Assembly: GCA_963842065.1 (NCBI GenBank)
Contig: CAWJEW010000009.1
Location: 124,001-188,000 of the forward strand
Length of the DNA: 64,000 bases
Direction of reading: 5' to 3'
From: CAITWD01 sp963842065
GTDB taxonomy: Bacteria; Actinomycetota; Thermoleophilia; Miltoncostaeales; Miltoncostaeaceae
The position numbers were made by a program, and so were the translations under genes. The notes under the pieces were generated by a model. The model was given only the letters and a program-made list of their open reading frames with translations. It ran no database searches and was not told where the DNA came from. Each line of letters opens with the position of its first letter. Position 1 is the stretch's first letter. Shown here piece after piece: positions 26,061-35,460 of the stretch.

Positions 26061-28310
26061 TCATGTCGCCTGCGGGTCCACGTCGACCACGAGCCGCACA
26101 TCCTGCGCGCCCGCCTGATCGCGGACCGCCGCCAGCGCCGCGAGTGCCGCGGCCCGCGCCTCGGCGACGCGGTCGGCCCGCACCAACACGGCCCGTCGGG
26201 TTCGACCGCGCACCCGATGCAGCGGCGCCGGGCCGAGGACCGTGACCGGCCAGTCCGCGTCCGCGGCCGCACCGGCTAGAGCCCGGCTGACCGCCACGAC
26301 CGACGCGGCGTCGTGGCCCTCGATGAGCACACGCACGAGGTGCCCGAACGGGGGCATCAGGTACTGACGCCGGCGCTCTAGCTCGCCGTCCAGGAACGTT
26401 GCGACGGCGAGCCGCGCGGCGAGCTGGATCGCCCGGGAGCCGGGCTCCCAGGCCTGCACGATCACCGTCGAGTCCTCACCCCGGCGCCCTGCGCGCCCGG
26501 CGGTCTGAACGATCAGATCGAACGCCCGTTCCTCGGCGCGGAAGTCGGCATGTCGCAGGCCGGCGTCGGCATCGAGCACGGCCGCGACGGTGACCTCGGG
26601 CAGGTCGTGGCCCTTGGCGACCATCTGCGTGCCGAGCAGGATCGCCGCGCCCGGCGTTGCGAAGTCCGCCAGCAGCTCGGCGACCGATCCGCGCGCCGCG
26701 GTCGAGGACGCATCCAGGCGCACCAGCCGCATCGTCGGGACGATCTTGGCGAGGGCCTGTTCGAGGCCCTGCGTGCCCATCCCCCCGCGCATCAGCTCGC
26801 TCGAGCCGCAGCGCGGGCAGATCGTCGGCACCGGTCGCTCGAACCCGCAGTGATGGCAGCTCAGGAGCGCCGGATCGCGGTGATGGACGAGCGAGACGTC
26901 GCAGGACGGGCACGTCGCGATCCACCCGCAGGACCGGCACAGCGACATCAGCGCAAAGCCGCGCCGGTTGAGCAGCAACACCGCCTTGTGGCCCCGGTCG
27001 GCGGCGTCACGCAGCGCGCGCGCAAGCGGTGCGGAGACCGGGCCCGGGCGCTGGGTGCGCATGTCGACGACCCGCACCGCAGGGGGCTGGGATCCATCGG
27101 CCCGCGTGCGCAGCTGGATCCGCTCCAGGGCATGCCAGGTCTCCGGACGTGGTGTGGCCGACCCGTAGACCACCAAGGCCCCGGCATCGCGTCCGCGCCG
27201 GAAGGCGACCTGACGGGCGTCATAGCGCGGCGTCGAGTCCTGTTTGTAGGAGGAGTCGTGCTCCTCGTCGACCACGATCAGCCCCACTTGCCGCACCGGC
27301 GCGAACACCGCGCTGCGTGCCCCTACGACGACGTCGGCGTCGCCGTCGCGCAGGCGTGCGTCCGCGCGCGCGCGCTCCGCCGGGGTCATGTTCGAATGCC
27401 AGACCTCGACCCCGGGACCGAGGCGCGCCCGCAAGCGGGACAGAAGTTGGGGCGTCAGGCTGATCTCGGGCACCAGCACGATCCCCCCGCGGCCCTGGGC
27501 GCGCACGAGATCGAGCGCTCGCAGATACACCTCGGTCTTGCCGGATCCGGTCACCCCGTGCAGCAGCAGCGCCTCCGAGCCGCCTGCCGTAATCGCGCGG
27601 GCGATCCGCTCGCCGGCGGCCTGTTGGTCCGGGGTAAGCACTTGCGGCGCGGCGGGGACTGGCATCCCGAGCCCGTGTATGTCCTGGGCCGCCGGCGCTT
27701 CGGCGGTGAGGGAAATCAGCCCGGCCGACGCCATCCGGCGCAGGGTCTCCATGGTTGTGCCGGCCTGACGCACGAGGTCGGCGGCGGCAACCGCCCCCTC
27801 GCTCGGAACGTGGGCGAGGATGTCCCGTTGGCGCGCGCTGGCGCCGGGTTCGGCAGGGACCCGCCGCACCACCAGGCGTGGCGCCGGACCGCGAGCAGGA
27901 GGAGACAGACGCCAGGTCCCGTCGGGTGCGCGCCGCACCGCACCCTCGGCCCCGGGCGGCACGACCAACCTCAGACACGGCGCGACCGGGGCGGCGTAGT
28001 ACCGGGCGACCCACGTGGCCAGATCGAGCAGAGGCTCGGGAACCGCCGGCGTGTCAACCCGCCCGGCGAGCGCGACGAGCCGGCCCGTGTGCGTTGGCGC
28101 CTCCGTCCCGACGACGACGCCGACGACTCGTCGGGGCCCGAGCGGGCACGCGACGAGCGCACCGAGGCGGATGGACGCCGCGAGCTCGGGCGGGACCAGA
28201 TAGTCCAGGGGCCGGTCCAGCGCCCGCGTGTCCACGAGCAGATACACCTGCACGCACGGGCCCCGTGGGCGCCCTGCGTCGTCACCCGCCGGCGGCGACG
28301 GATGCATCAC
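26061..28310 (-). CDS. priA: Primosomal protein N' (replication restart helicase)
   Basis: PriA reloads the replisome at collapsed forks. The 749-residue protein has an N-terminal DNA-binding domain (YLLVDTRALDRPLDYLVP), Walker A LLHGVTGSGKTEVYLRAL, the DEEH box VIVDEEHDSSYKQD, and an eight-cysteine zinc module between CRSCGWIATCPSC and HHCGFERPVPTICPRCG. VI-type motifs follow at VQTAGRAGRRGE. Both ATPase and zinc elements look intact, unlike the degenerate actinobacterial PriA of mycobacteria. A 15-bp gap separates it from metK. Confidence 0.95.
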   Translation of the reverse strand: MMHPSPPAGDDAGRPRGPCVQVYLLVDTRALDRPLDYLVPPELAASIRLGALVACPLGPRRVVGVVVGTEAPTHTGRLVALAGRVDTPAVPEPLLDLATWVARYYAAPVAPCLRLVVPPGAEGAVRRAPDGTWRLSPPARGPAPRLVVRRVPAEPGASARQRDILAHVPSEGAVAAADLVRQAGTTMETLRRMASAGLISLTAEAPAAQDIHGLGMPVPAAPQVLTPDQQAAGERIARAITAGGSEALLLHGVTGSGKTEVYLRALDLVRAQGRGGIVLVPEISLTPQLLSRLRARLGPGVEVWHSNMTPAERARADARLRDGDADVVVGARSAVFAPVRQVGLIVVDEEHDSSYKQDSTPRYDARQVAFRRGRDAGALVVYGSATPRPETWHALERIQLRTRADGSQPPAVRVVDMRTQRPGPVSAPLARALRDAADRGHKAVLLLNRRGFALMSLCRSCGWIATCPSCDVSLVHHRDPALLSCHHCGFERPVPTICPRCGSSELMRGGMGTQGLEQALAKIVPTMRLVRLDASSTAARGSVAELLADFATPGAAILLGTQMVAKGHDLPEVTVAAVLDADAGLRHADFRAEERAFDLIVQTAGRAGRRGEDSTVIVQAWEPGSRAIQLAARLAVATFLDGELERRRQYLMPPFGHLVRVLIEGHDAASVVAVSRALAGAAADADWPVTVLGPAPLHRVRGRTRRAVLVRADRVAEARAAALAALAAVRDQAGAQDVRLVVDVDPQAT

Positions 28311-28325
28311 GCGGGCATCGTCCAG

Positions 28326-29504
28326 TTAGCCGCGCGCCTCGTTGCCGATCGCCGTCGACTCCCAGGTAAACCCGGGCAGCTCGCGCCCGAAGTGGCCGTA
28401 GGTGGCGGTGTTTTGGTACACCGGCCGTCGCAGGTCGAGCTCCTCGACGATGGCAGCGGGCCGCAGGTCAAAATTGTCATTGACCCAACGCTCGATCTGC
28501 TCGATCGGCCGGGTCTCGGTACCGAAGGTCTCGACGCACACCGACACCGGGCGCGCCACGCCGATTGCGTAGGCGACCTGGAGCTCGCAACGGGCCGCGA
28601 AGCCGGCGGCCACCACGTTCTTGGCGACCCAGCGTGCGGCGTATGCGGCGGACCGATCGACCTTGCTCGGGTCCTTGCCGGAGAACGCGCCGCCGCCGTG
28701 ACGGGCCATGCCGCCGTAGGTGTCGACGATGATCTTGCGCCCGGTCAGGCCGGCGTCGCCCATCGGGCCCCCGACGACGAACTTGCCCGTGGGATTGATG
28801 TAGTAGCGGATGTCTCCGGTCCGGTAGCCGTACTCCTCGAGCACCGGCCGGATCACATCGCCGATCATGTCCAGCTCGAGCTCGCCCCAGTCGATCTCCG
28901 GGTTGTGCTGGGTCGACAGGACGACCGTGTCGACACCGATCGGGCGCCCGTCCTGGTAGCGCACCGTCACCTGCGTCTTGCCGTCGGGGCGCAGATACGC
29001 CAGCAAGCCCGAGTGCCGGACGGCCGCGAGCCGCTCGGAGATCCGGTGGGCCAGCGTGATCGGCACCGGCATCAGCTGCGGGGTCTCGTCGGTCGCGTAT
29101 CCGAACATCAGCCCCTGATCGCCTGCTCCCTGAAGGTCATACCGATGGTCCGAAGTTCCGACGCGCGCCTCGTGTGCCGTGTCGACCCCCTGGGCGATAT
29201 CCGGACTCTGCCGATCGAGCGCGACGAGGATCCCGCACGTGGCGGCGTCGAAGCCGATGTCGCTGGAGGTGTAGCCGACCTGCGCCACGGTGGCGCGCAC
29301 GATCTCGGGAATGTCGACGCGCGCAGTGGTACTCACCTCACCAGCGACGACAACCTGCCCGGTGGTCACCAGCGTCTCGCAGGCCACCCGCGCATTGTGG
29401 TCCTCGGTCAGGATCGCGTCGAGGACGCTATCCGAGATCTGATCGGCCAGCTTGTCGGGATGACCTTCGGTAACAGACTCCGAGGTGAACAGGTACTCGC
29501 GCAT
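28326..29504 (-). CDS. metK: S-adenosylmethionine synthetase
   Basis: MetK makes SAM from methionine and ATP. The 392-residue protein shows SVTEGHPDKLADQISDSVLD, the GAGDQGLMFGYA methionine loop, and GGGAFSGKDPSKVDRSAAY, the P-loop-like signature. Length and order are standard. The 105-bp gap to the gpsA stop holds no recognisable SAM riboswitch. Confidence 0.98.
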   Translation of the reverse strand: MREYLFTSESVTEGHPDKLADQISDSVLDAILTEDHNARVACETLVTTGQVVVAGEVSTTARVDIPEIVRATVAQVGYTSSDIGFDAATCGILVALDRQSPDIAQGVDTAHEARVGTSDHRYDLQGAGDQGLMFGYATDETPQLMPVPITLAHRISERLAAVRHSGLLAYLRPDGKTQVTVRYQDGRPIGVDTVVLSTQHNPEIDWGELELDMIGDVIRPVLEEYGYRTGDIRYYINPTGKFVVGGPMGDAGLTGRKIIVDTYGGMARHGGGAFSGKDPSKVDRSAAYAARWVAKNVVAAGFAARCELQVAYAIGVARPVSVCVETFGTETRPIEQIERWVNDNFDLRPAAIVEELDLRRPVYQNTATYGHFGRELPGFTWESTAIGNEARG

Positions 29505-29609
29505 GCACCAAACCCTTGTGGATGACGGACTTCGGGCGAGGATACCAGCGCCGCGGGGCGCGACGGCCGCGCTTCGGCCCGAGCGCCGCCGGATCGGCGC
29601 AGCCGCCGC

Positions 29610-30620
29610 CTAGTGCTCGTTGGCCGGTGCGCGCGCCATCAGGTCACGCATGCATTCAGCGACGGGCTTGCCGGCGACCGCAGCGGCCACCTCGCTGCTG
29701 ATCGGCAGCTCCACCCCGGCGCGCTCGGCGAGTTCGAGCAGACGCGCAACGCTCCACAGGCCCTCGGCGACCTGTCCCAGCCGTGCCTCCGCCTCGGCGC
29801 TGGACAGGCCGGTCGCGATGAGCTCGCCGACCCGGCGGTTGCGCGAATGGGCGCTGGTGCATGTGCCGACCAGATCGCCCATCCCCGCCAGGCCGCGAAA
29901 GGTGGCGTCGTGCGCCCCATAGGCGCGCCCAAGCCGGGTCATCTCGGCCAGACCGCGCGTGATCAGGCTCGCCTTGGCGTTGTCCCCGAACCCGAGGCCG
30001 TCCGCCATCCCCGCCGCGATGGCGATGACGTTCTTGGCGGCCGCACAGAGTTCGACCCCAACCAGATCGTCGTTGAGATAGACACGGAACTCGGGGCCGT
30101 TGAGCAGCCCCTGCACCCGCACGCTGAGCGCGTGATCGCCCGCGACCACCGCAGCAGTCGGCTGGCACTCGGCCACCTCCTCGGCATGGTTGGGGCCGGA
30201 CAGCACCGCGAAGGGGGTCGTGGGTCCGAGCGCCTCGCGCCAGAGCTCCGACAGGCGTCGCCCAGTCGCCGGGTCGAGCCCCTTGGTCAGCGACAGCACG
30301 CCCGTGACCGGCGCGATTACCGCGGCGACTTCGCCGGCGACACGGCCGACGGCACGACTGGGTATCGCCGCCACCACGAGATCGACCCCTGCGAGCGCCT
30401 GCAGGTCATCGGCCGCCGTGACCGCAATCTCATCGGGAAGGCGCACGCCAGGCAGGTATGCCGGGTTCACGCGGTCACGTGCCACGCGCTCGGCGTGGGC
30501 ACGGGTGTGACATACCAAACGCACGGCCACGCCGTGGCGGGCGCACAGCATCGCGAACGCGGTCCCCCACGATCCGCCGCCGAGCACCGCGACCGACCTG
30601 ATCGGAGCGGGCGCGCTCAT
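29610..30620 (-). CDS. gpsA: Glycerol-3-phosphate dehydrogenase (NAD(P)+)
   Basis: GpsA makes glycerol-3-phosphate for phospholipids. The 336-residue protein has the Rossmann motif VLGGGSWGTAFAMLC, then SLTKGLDPATGRRLSE, VLSGPNHAEEVAEC and the active-site lysine region AAKNVIAIAAGMADGLGFGD. It overlaps der by 4 nt, the conserved der-gpsA pair. Confidence 0.97.
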   Translation of the reverse strand: MSAPAPIRSVAVLGGGSWGTAFAMLCARHGVAVRLVCHTRAHAERVARDRVNPAYLPGVRLPDEIAVTAADDLQALAGVDLVVAAIPSRAVGRVAGEVAAVIAPVTGVLSLTKGLDPATGRRLSELWREALGPTTPFAVLSGPNHAEEVAECQPTAAVVAGDHALSVRVQGLLNGPEFRVYLNDDLVGVELCAAAKNVIAIAAGMADGLGFGDNAKASLITRGLAEMTRLGRAYGAHDATFRGLAGMGDLVGTCTSAHSRNRRVGELIATGLSSAEAEARLGQVAEGLWSVARLLELAERAGVELPISSEVAAAVAGKPVAECMRDLMARAPANEH

Positions 30621-31993
30621 CCGCCGCGGTCCCGAACCTGGAGGATGATCGGCACGCCATCAAGGTCGAAGCGCCGGCGCAACTGGTTCTCGAGCCAGAA
30701 GCCGTAGTCGCGCGTGATCAGCGAGCGGTCGTTGACGTCCAGCCGCAGGGTCGGCGGCGACGTGTCGACCTGGACCAGATAGCGCAGTGAGAGCCTGCGC
30801 CGGCCGCCCCGCGGGCCGGGACGCGCCTCGGCGAGCTCCCGGATCGCCGTGTTGAGCGCGTGGGTGGAGATCCGCGTGCGACGGCGCTCGTAGAGCCGCA
30901 GCGCGGCCGGGATCAAACGATGCAGGCCTTCGCCCGTCGTCGCCGAGCACACCTCCACCAGAGGTCGCTGGCGCGACTTGGCACGCAGTTCGCCGACGAT
31001 CGCGTCCAGGTCTGGCTGGGCCAGGTCCCACTTGTTCATGACGACCAGCGTGGCGCACTTTGCCCGTGCCGCCGAATCCACGGCGCGCAAGTCCGCATCG
31101 GTCAGGCCCTCGGTCGCGTCGCAGACCACCAGGGCAACGTCGCTGCGCTCAGCCGCCTGGATCGCCCGAATCTGGCTGTAATGCTCGACGTCGTCCCGCA
31201 TCCGGCCGCGCTTGCGCATCCCGGCGGTATCGGTGAGCACGATCTGGCGGCCGTCGTATTCGAACAGCGTGTCGATCGGATCCCGGGTCGTGCCGGGCCG
31301 GTCGTGCACGATCACCCGCGTCTCGCCGAGCAACGCGTTCAGGATCGAGCTCTTGCCGACGTTCGGTCGGCCCATGATGCACAGCGCCGGCACGCCCTCT
31401 TGGCGCGGCAGTATCGGCTCCGGCTCGGGGAGCGCAGCCACCAGCGCATCCAGGAGGTCCCCGATGCCGAGGCCATGCTGCGCGGAGACCGGCACGACCT
31501 CGCCGAGCCCCAGTCCCCAGAGGCCCTGGGCCAGCAGTTCGGACTCGCGGCGCTCGCACTTGTTCGCAACGACGATGACCGGGACCCGTGCGGTCCGCAG
31601 GTGGTCGGCCACCTCAAGGTCGCCCGGGGTCGGCGTCGTCGTGGCGTCCACAACGAACAGCACAAGATCCGCGTCGACGATCGCCTGGCGGGCCTGGGCG
31701 GCCACCTGGCGGCCAATCGGCGTCGGGTCCTCGGTATCGATGCCGCCGGTGTCGATCAGCTGGAACGCACGCCCGGCCCATTCGGCTCCGGTCTGACGCC
31801 GGTCGCGTGTGACGCCGGGCACCGGGTCGATCACCGCGTCCCGGCGTCCCGTGACGCGGTTGAACAGCGTCGACTTGCCCACGTTGGGGTAGCCGACGAC
31901 GGCCACGATCGGCTGGTTGGCCGCCAGGGTCGAGGCGCTGGGCGCGCCGGCCCGCTTGCCCGGGACGCGGCGCGGACGCTCGGAGTCGGTCAT
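30617..31993 (-). CDS. der: Ribosome-assembly GTPase Der (EngA)
   Basis: Der is a double-domain GTPase required for 50S assembly. The 458-residue protein has GD1 (VGYPNVGKSTLFNRVTG, DTGGID, NKCE) and GD2 (GRPNVGKSSILNALLGE, DTAGMRKRG, NKWDL), then a C-terminal KH-like domain ending VPIILQVRDRGG. A basic N-terminal leader of about 25 residues precedes GD1. It overlaps plsC and gpsA by 4 nt each. Confidence 0.98.
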   Translation of the reverse strand: MTDSERPRRVPGKRAGAPSASTLAANQPIVAVVGYPNVGKSTLFNRVTGRRDAVIDPVPGVTRDRRQTGAEWAGRAFQLIDTGGIDTEDPTPIGRQVAAQARQAIVDADLVLFVVDATTTPTPGDLEVADHLRTARVPVIVVANKCERRESELLAQGLWGLGLGEVVPVSAQHGLGIGDLLDALVAALPEPEPILPRQEGVPALCIMGRPNVGKSSILNALLGETRVIVHDRPGTTRDPIDTLFEYDGRQIVLTDTAGMRKRGRMRDDVEHYSQIRAIQAAERSDVALVVCDATEGLTDADLRAVDSAARAKCATLVVMNKWDLAQPDLDAIVGELRAKSRQRPLVEVCSATTGEGLHRLIPAALRLYERRRTRISTHALNTAIRELAEARPGPRGGRRRLSLRYLVQVDTSPPTLRLDVNDRSLITRDYGFWLENQLRRRFDLDGVPIILQVRDRGG

Positions 31994-32625
31994 GCGGCGG
32001 CGCCGTGTGCGGGGACCCGCAGGGCACCGACCGCAGTCATCATCCGGTCGGCGGCCAGTTGGCTGCGCTCACCGCGGGAGGCGTCTGGCAGGTCGGAGAG
32101 GTCGACGGGCGCGCCGACGGCAACCCGCACGGGCCCGATGCGCCGATTCGAGCCGTCGATGGCGATCGGCACGACGCGGACCCCGTCGGCCAGCGCGAGC
32201 GCGCCCGCACCCGGCCAGGCGTCGCCCATGTGCCCGTCGGAGTAGCGGGTGCCTTCGGGAAACATCAGCAGTGCGTCGCCCCGCCCCAAGACACCGCGCG
32301 CGGTGCGGATCGCGCTGCGGTCCGCGCCCCCGCGTTCGACCGGAAACGCGCCCAGGCGACGTATGGCCCACCCCAGGCCCGGCACGGCGAACAGTTCGCT
32401 TTTGGCCATGAAGTGGACGCGGCGGCGCCTTGCGAGTGCATGGCCGATCATCGGCGGGTCCCACATCGAGATGTGGTTCGCAACGAACAGTGTCGAGCCG
32501 CCCGTGGGGATGTTCTCGGCGCCGACGACGCGGAGGCGAAACACCAACCGGAAAATCGGCGCGAGGACGGCCCGGGCCACCCACCACAACCAGGGCACGA
32601 TGCGCGCGTCACGTTCGTCGCTCAT
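31990..32625 (-). CDS. plsC: 1-acyl-sn-glycerol-3-phosphate acyltransferase
   Basis: PlsC-family enzymes make phosphatidic acid. The 211-residue protein has the HX4D box in FVANHISMWDPPMIGHAL, the substrate-binding FPEGTRYSDG, and a hydrophobic N-terminal stretch (WLWWVARAVLAPIFRLVF) that would sit on the membrane. ATG at 32625 overlaps the cmk stop; the longer open frame upstream is cmk in a shifted frame. Confidence 0.93.
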   Translation of the reverse strand: MSDERDARIVPWLWWVARAVLAPIFRLVFRLRVVGAENIPTGGSTLFVANHISMWDPPMIGHALARRRRVHFMAKSELFAVPGLGWAIRRLGAFPVERGGADRSAIRTARGVLGRGDALLMFPEGTRYSDGHMGDAWPGAGALALADGVRVVPIAIDGSNRRIGPVRVAVGAPVDLSDLPDASRGERSQLAADRMMTAVGALRVPAHGAAA

Positions 32626-33296
32626 GGCGCCACCCCCTGGCGCGCGGCAGCCGCCCATCCCGCGACCATCGTGACGACCTCGTCGATCGACAGGTCGGAG
32701 GTATCCAGGCGGACGGCGTCGGGGGCGGCGCGCAGCGGGCTCGCCACGCGCGTCGCGTCCTGATGATCGCGCGCCGCGATGCCGGCCTTGACGTCCTCCA
32801 GCGGCTCCGGGGTTCCACGCGCGGCCAGCTCGGCACAGCGCCGCCGGGCCCGCTCGGCCACGGACGCGGTCAAGAATACCTTCAGCTCCGCCTCCGGCCA
32901 GACCGTCGTCCCGATATCGCGCCCGTCGCAGACCCACGACCCGTGTCCGAGGACCTCCCGCTGGACGGCGGTGACAGCCGCGCGGACCCCGGGATGGGCG
33001 GCGACCTGCGAGACCCGGGCCGTCACGTCGGGCGTGCGGATCTCCTGCGTGACGTCGGTCCCGTCGATTGCGATCGCCATTCCGCCCGGGATCGGCCGCA
33101 TCGTCAGCCGGTGGGCGCGCGCGATGTCGGCCAGGCGTGCGCCGTCGGAGGGATCGATGGCGTCGCGGACCGACAGGTACGCCACGGCCCGGTACGTCGC
33201 GCCGGTGTCGAGGTAGCCCATCCCGAGGCGCTCGGCGACCTGGCGGGCAACCGTGCTCTTTCCGGCGCCGGCCGGCCCGTCGATGGCGACGATCAC
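32622..33296 (-). CDS. cmk: Cytidylate kinase
   Basis: Cmk phosphorylates CMP and dCMP. The 224-residue protein starts MIVAIDGPAGAGKSTVARQV with the P-loop, followed by MGYLDTGATYRAVAYL and WVCDGRDIGTTVWPEAELKV, the CMP-binding signature, and the LID segment ARRRCAELAARG. It lies between aroA and plsC with ATGA overlaps. Confidence 0.97.
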   Translation of the reverse strand: MIVAIDGPAGAGKSTVARQVAERLGMGYLDTGATYRAVAYLSVRDAIDPSDGARLADIARAHRLTMRPIPGGMAIAIDGTDVTQEIRTPDVTARVSQVAAHPGVRAAVTAVQREVLGHGSWVCDGRDIGTTVWPEAELKVFLTASVAERARRRCAELAARGTPEPLEDVKAGIAARDHQDATRVASPLRAAPDAVRLDTSDLSIDEVVTMVAGWAAAARQGVAP

Positions 33297-34595
33297 ATCC
33301 CCGCCCCCAGCACACCCAGGTCCGCAGCAAATCCCGGGTACGAAACCGCGACGGCCTCGAAACCGGCGACGCTGACCCCGTCGCGGCTCGCAAGCCCGGC
33401 AACCGCCCCGAGCATGGCACAGCGGTGGTCGTGGCCGGCGTCCATGGTTCCCCCCGGGATCGACGGCCCGCCGGTGACCGCAAACCCGTCAGGAAGCTCA
33501 TCCGCGGTCACGCCCATCCCCCGCAGCGCCCGCACCACAGCCGCGATACGGTCGCTTTCTTTGACCCGCAGTTCTTCGGCCCCGTGCACGCGCGTGACCC
33601 CGCGCGCCCGCGCCCCTAACAGCCCGACCAGCGGGAGCTCGTCGATCATCGCGGGCACTTCCTCGGGCGCGACCTCGGTGGCCTCGAGCGCGTCGGTGCG
33701 CCGCACCACGATCTCGCCCGCGGGTTCGCCCCCCACCTGGGGACCATCGATGACCTCGATATCGACACCCATGCGGCGCATCACCGCCAGCAACCCGGTC
33801 CGCAGCGGGTTCAGGTTGACCCCCGTCAGGCGCACTTCAGGATCCCCCAGCAGAGCCCCGGCGACGAGGTGGAACGCGGCCGAGGAAAAGTCCCCGGGTA
33901 CTTCCATGTCGGGCAGTGCCAGCCCGGCGACCGGGCCTCGGACGCCCACCGCGCCCTCGGCATGCAGCACCGGGACGCCGGCCGCCGCGAGCATGCGCTC
34001 GGTGTGGTCGCGCGAGGGCACCGGCTCGGACACCCACGTCTCGCCGTCGGCAAACAGCCCGGCAAGCAGGATGCAGCTCTTGACTTGCGCCGAAGCGACG
34101 TCAAGTTCGTGGCGCATCGCCCGCAGGCTCTGCGATCCCGAGACCACCAGCGGTGGCAGCCCGCCCGGGTGAGGTAAAGACCGCGGCTCCCATGCGGCGC
34201 AGCGGAGTTGCGATCCGCGCCATCGGCCGCCGGCGCAGCGAATCGTCGCCGTCGAGGATGACATGATCCGCGCGCGAGCCAACGAGCAGCCCCGGCAGGA
34301 GGCGCATCAGGGTGCCGGCGTTCATGCAGTCGATCGCGGGACTCGGGGCCAGTCCGCGCAGCCCGCGGCCCGAGATCACGACCCGGTCGCCGAGGTGACC
34401 CTCCACGGGGACGCGACAAGCCTCGACCGCGCTCAGGGTCGCGCCGGTGTCGGCCGAATCCAGCGGGGAGGTGATTGCCACGGTGCGGTCGGAGACCGCC
34501 GCCAGCAGCAGGGCGCGGTGGGTAATCGACTTGTCGGTAGGGACGCGCACGGTCCCCGCCAGCGCCGCGACGGGCGTCGAGCGAAGGGTCGTCAT
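33293..34595 (-). CDS. aroA: 3-phosphoshikimate 1-carboxyvinyltransferase (EPSP synthase), frameshifted
   Basis: AroA makes EPSP in aromatic synthesis. The first frame (ATG 34595) has VRVPTDKSITHRALLLAA, NAGTLMRLLPGLL and LRRRPMARIATPLRRMGA. The frame breaks at about 34161-34172 in a CCCGGGCGGG context. The adjacent frame continues with GGLPPLVVSGSQSLRAMRHE, VKSCILLAGLFADGET, FSSAAFHLVAGALL and HDHRCAMLGAVAGLAS. A one-base deletion would join the halves as VFTxPGGLPPLVV, about 434 residues. The active-site residues are present across the two parts. Confidence 0.9.
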
Positions 34596-34690
34596 CGCCC
34601 CGAGACTACCCGAATGCGCACCCGTCACCGATCCGTGTCACGCCCTCTACGGGGGACCGCCGCCGAGGCAGGGCTGCCCTCCGGCGGCGG

Positions 34691-34710
34691 CACCCGCGGC
34701 TGCGCGGGTG
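34691..34710 (-). terminator. Hairpin terminator after phaJ
   Basis: A perfect 8-bp stem, CACCCGCG / CGCGGGTG, with a 4-nt loop lies 23 bp after the phaJ stop and about 95 bp before aroA. No U-tract follows, as is usual in high-GC genomes. It probably separates the PHA operon from the aroA operon. Confidence 0.5.
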
Positions 34711-34732
34711 GCGGCCGCTGCGTCCGGCCGGG

Positions 34733-35392
34733 CTAACTGGCCGGCGGGGGCGGAACGACAATCGCCTCGCCGGTGAGGACCTCGCGGCCCTCGCAGGTCA
34801 CGACGGTAGTCAGGATCGCCCGGTTCTTCTCCGGGATCAGCTCCTTGACGGTCACCGTACAGGTCAAAAGGTCGCCCGAACGCACGGGCCACGTCCACCG
34901 CAGGGTCTGGGACATGTAGATGGTGCCGGGGCCGGGCAGGTGCGTCCCGATCGTGGCGGAGATCAGCCCGGCGGTCAGCAGCCCATGCGAGATCCGCCCC
35001 TTGAACGAACTCTCGGCGGCCCACTCCTCATCGATGTGCACGGGGTTGTTGTCGCCGGTCACCTGCGCGAACCCGTCGATCTCCGCCTGGGTCACCCGCT
35101 TGGTAAACGTCGCCTGTTGCCCGACCGCCAGTTGGTCCATCGAGCGGCCCGGCGGATAGTGCCGCTTCGGGCGCGACGACCGCACGCGCTCGGGCGGCGC
35201 CCATCCCGAGCGTGCCTGTGCCGCGGGGTGGCGCGCCCAGACCGCCAAGGCGTCCCCCCAGGCCTTCTGCCAGGCCCCCATCGCGTCTGCGAAGGCCGCC
35301 TGCGATGGCTCGGGAATACCCCACAGTTCCATCCAGCGGGACATCGGAGTGACGGTTGTCGTGGGGGCTGGTGTCGTGGTGGCGCTCGGCAT
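34733..35392 (-). CDS. phaJ: MaoC-like (R)-specific enoyl-CoA hydratase with phasin-like N-terminal extension
   Basis: The C-terminal 140 or so residues form a hot-dog hydratase. The hydratase-2 signature FAQVTGDNNPVHIDEEWA carries the Asp-His pair, followed by GRISHGLLTAGLISA. PhaJ converts crotonyl- and other enoyl-CoAs to (R)-3-hydroxyacyl-CoA for PHA synthesis. The first 75 or so residues are unusual: a Thr/Pro leader, then a Trp-rich amphipathic segment (MELWGIPEPSQAAFADAM, AWQKAWGDALAVW) that resembles PhaE/phasin helices, then a basic linker. It follows phaB by 68 bp. Symbol assigned by domain and context. Confidence 0.8.
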   Translation of the reverse strand: MPSATTTPAPTTTVTPMSRWMELWGIPEPSQAAFADAMGAWQKAWGDALAVWARHPAAQARSGWAPPERVRSSRPKRHYPPGRSMDQLAVGQQATFTKRVTQAEIDGFAQVTGDNNPVHIDEEWAAESSFKGRISHGLLTAGLISATIGTHLPGPGTIYMSQTLRWTWPVRSGDLLTCTVTVKELIPEKNRAILTTVVTCEGREVLTGEAIVVPPPPAS

Positions 35393-35460
35393 GGGGTGTC
35401 TCCTGCTCGGGTTGGAAGCCGGCCCGCGCCCGCCAGCGGGCGCGGTCGACAACGGAGTGG

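Noticed and set aside
26550..29525. A 991-codon open frame on the plus strand
   Set aside because: It is fully antisense to priA and metK, both of which have complete catalytic motifs; GC-rich codon bias creates long antisense frames here.
29505..29609. Possible SAM riboswitch before metK
   Set aside because: No kink-turn or conserved SAM-aptamer bases are visible in 105 bp.
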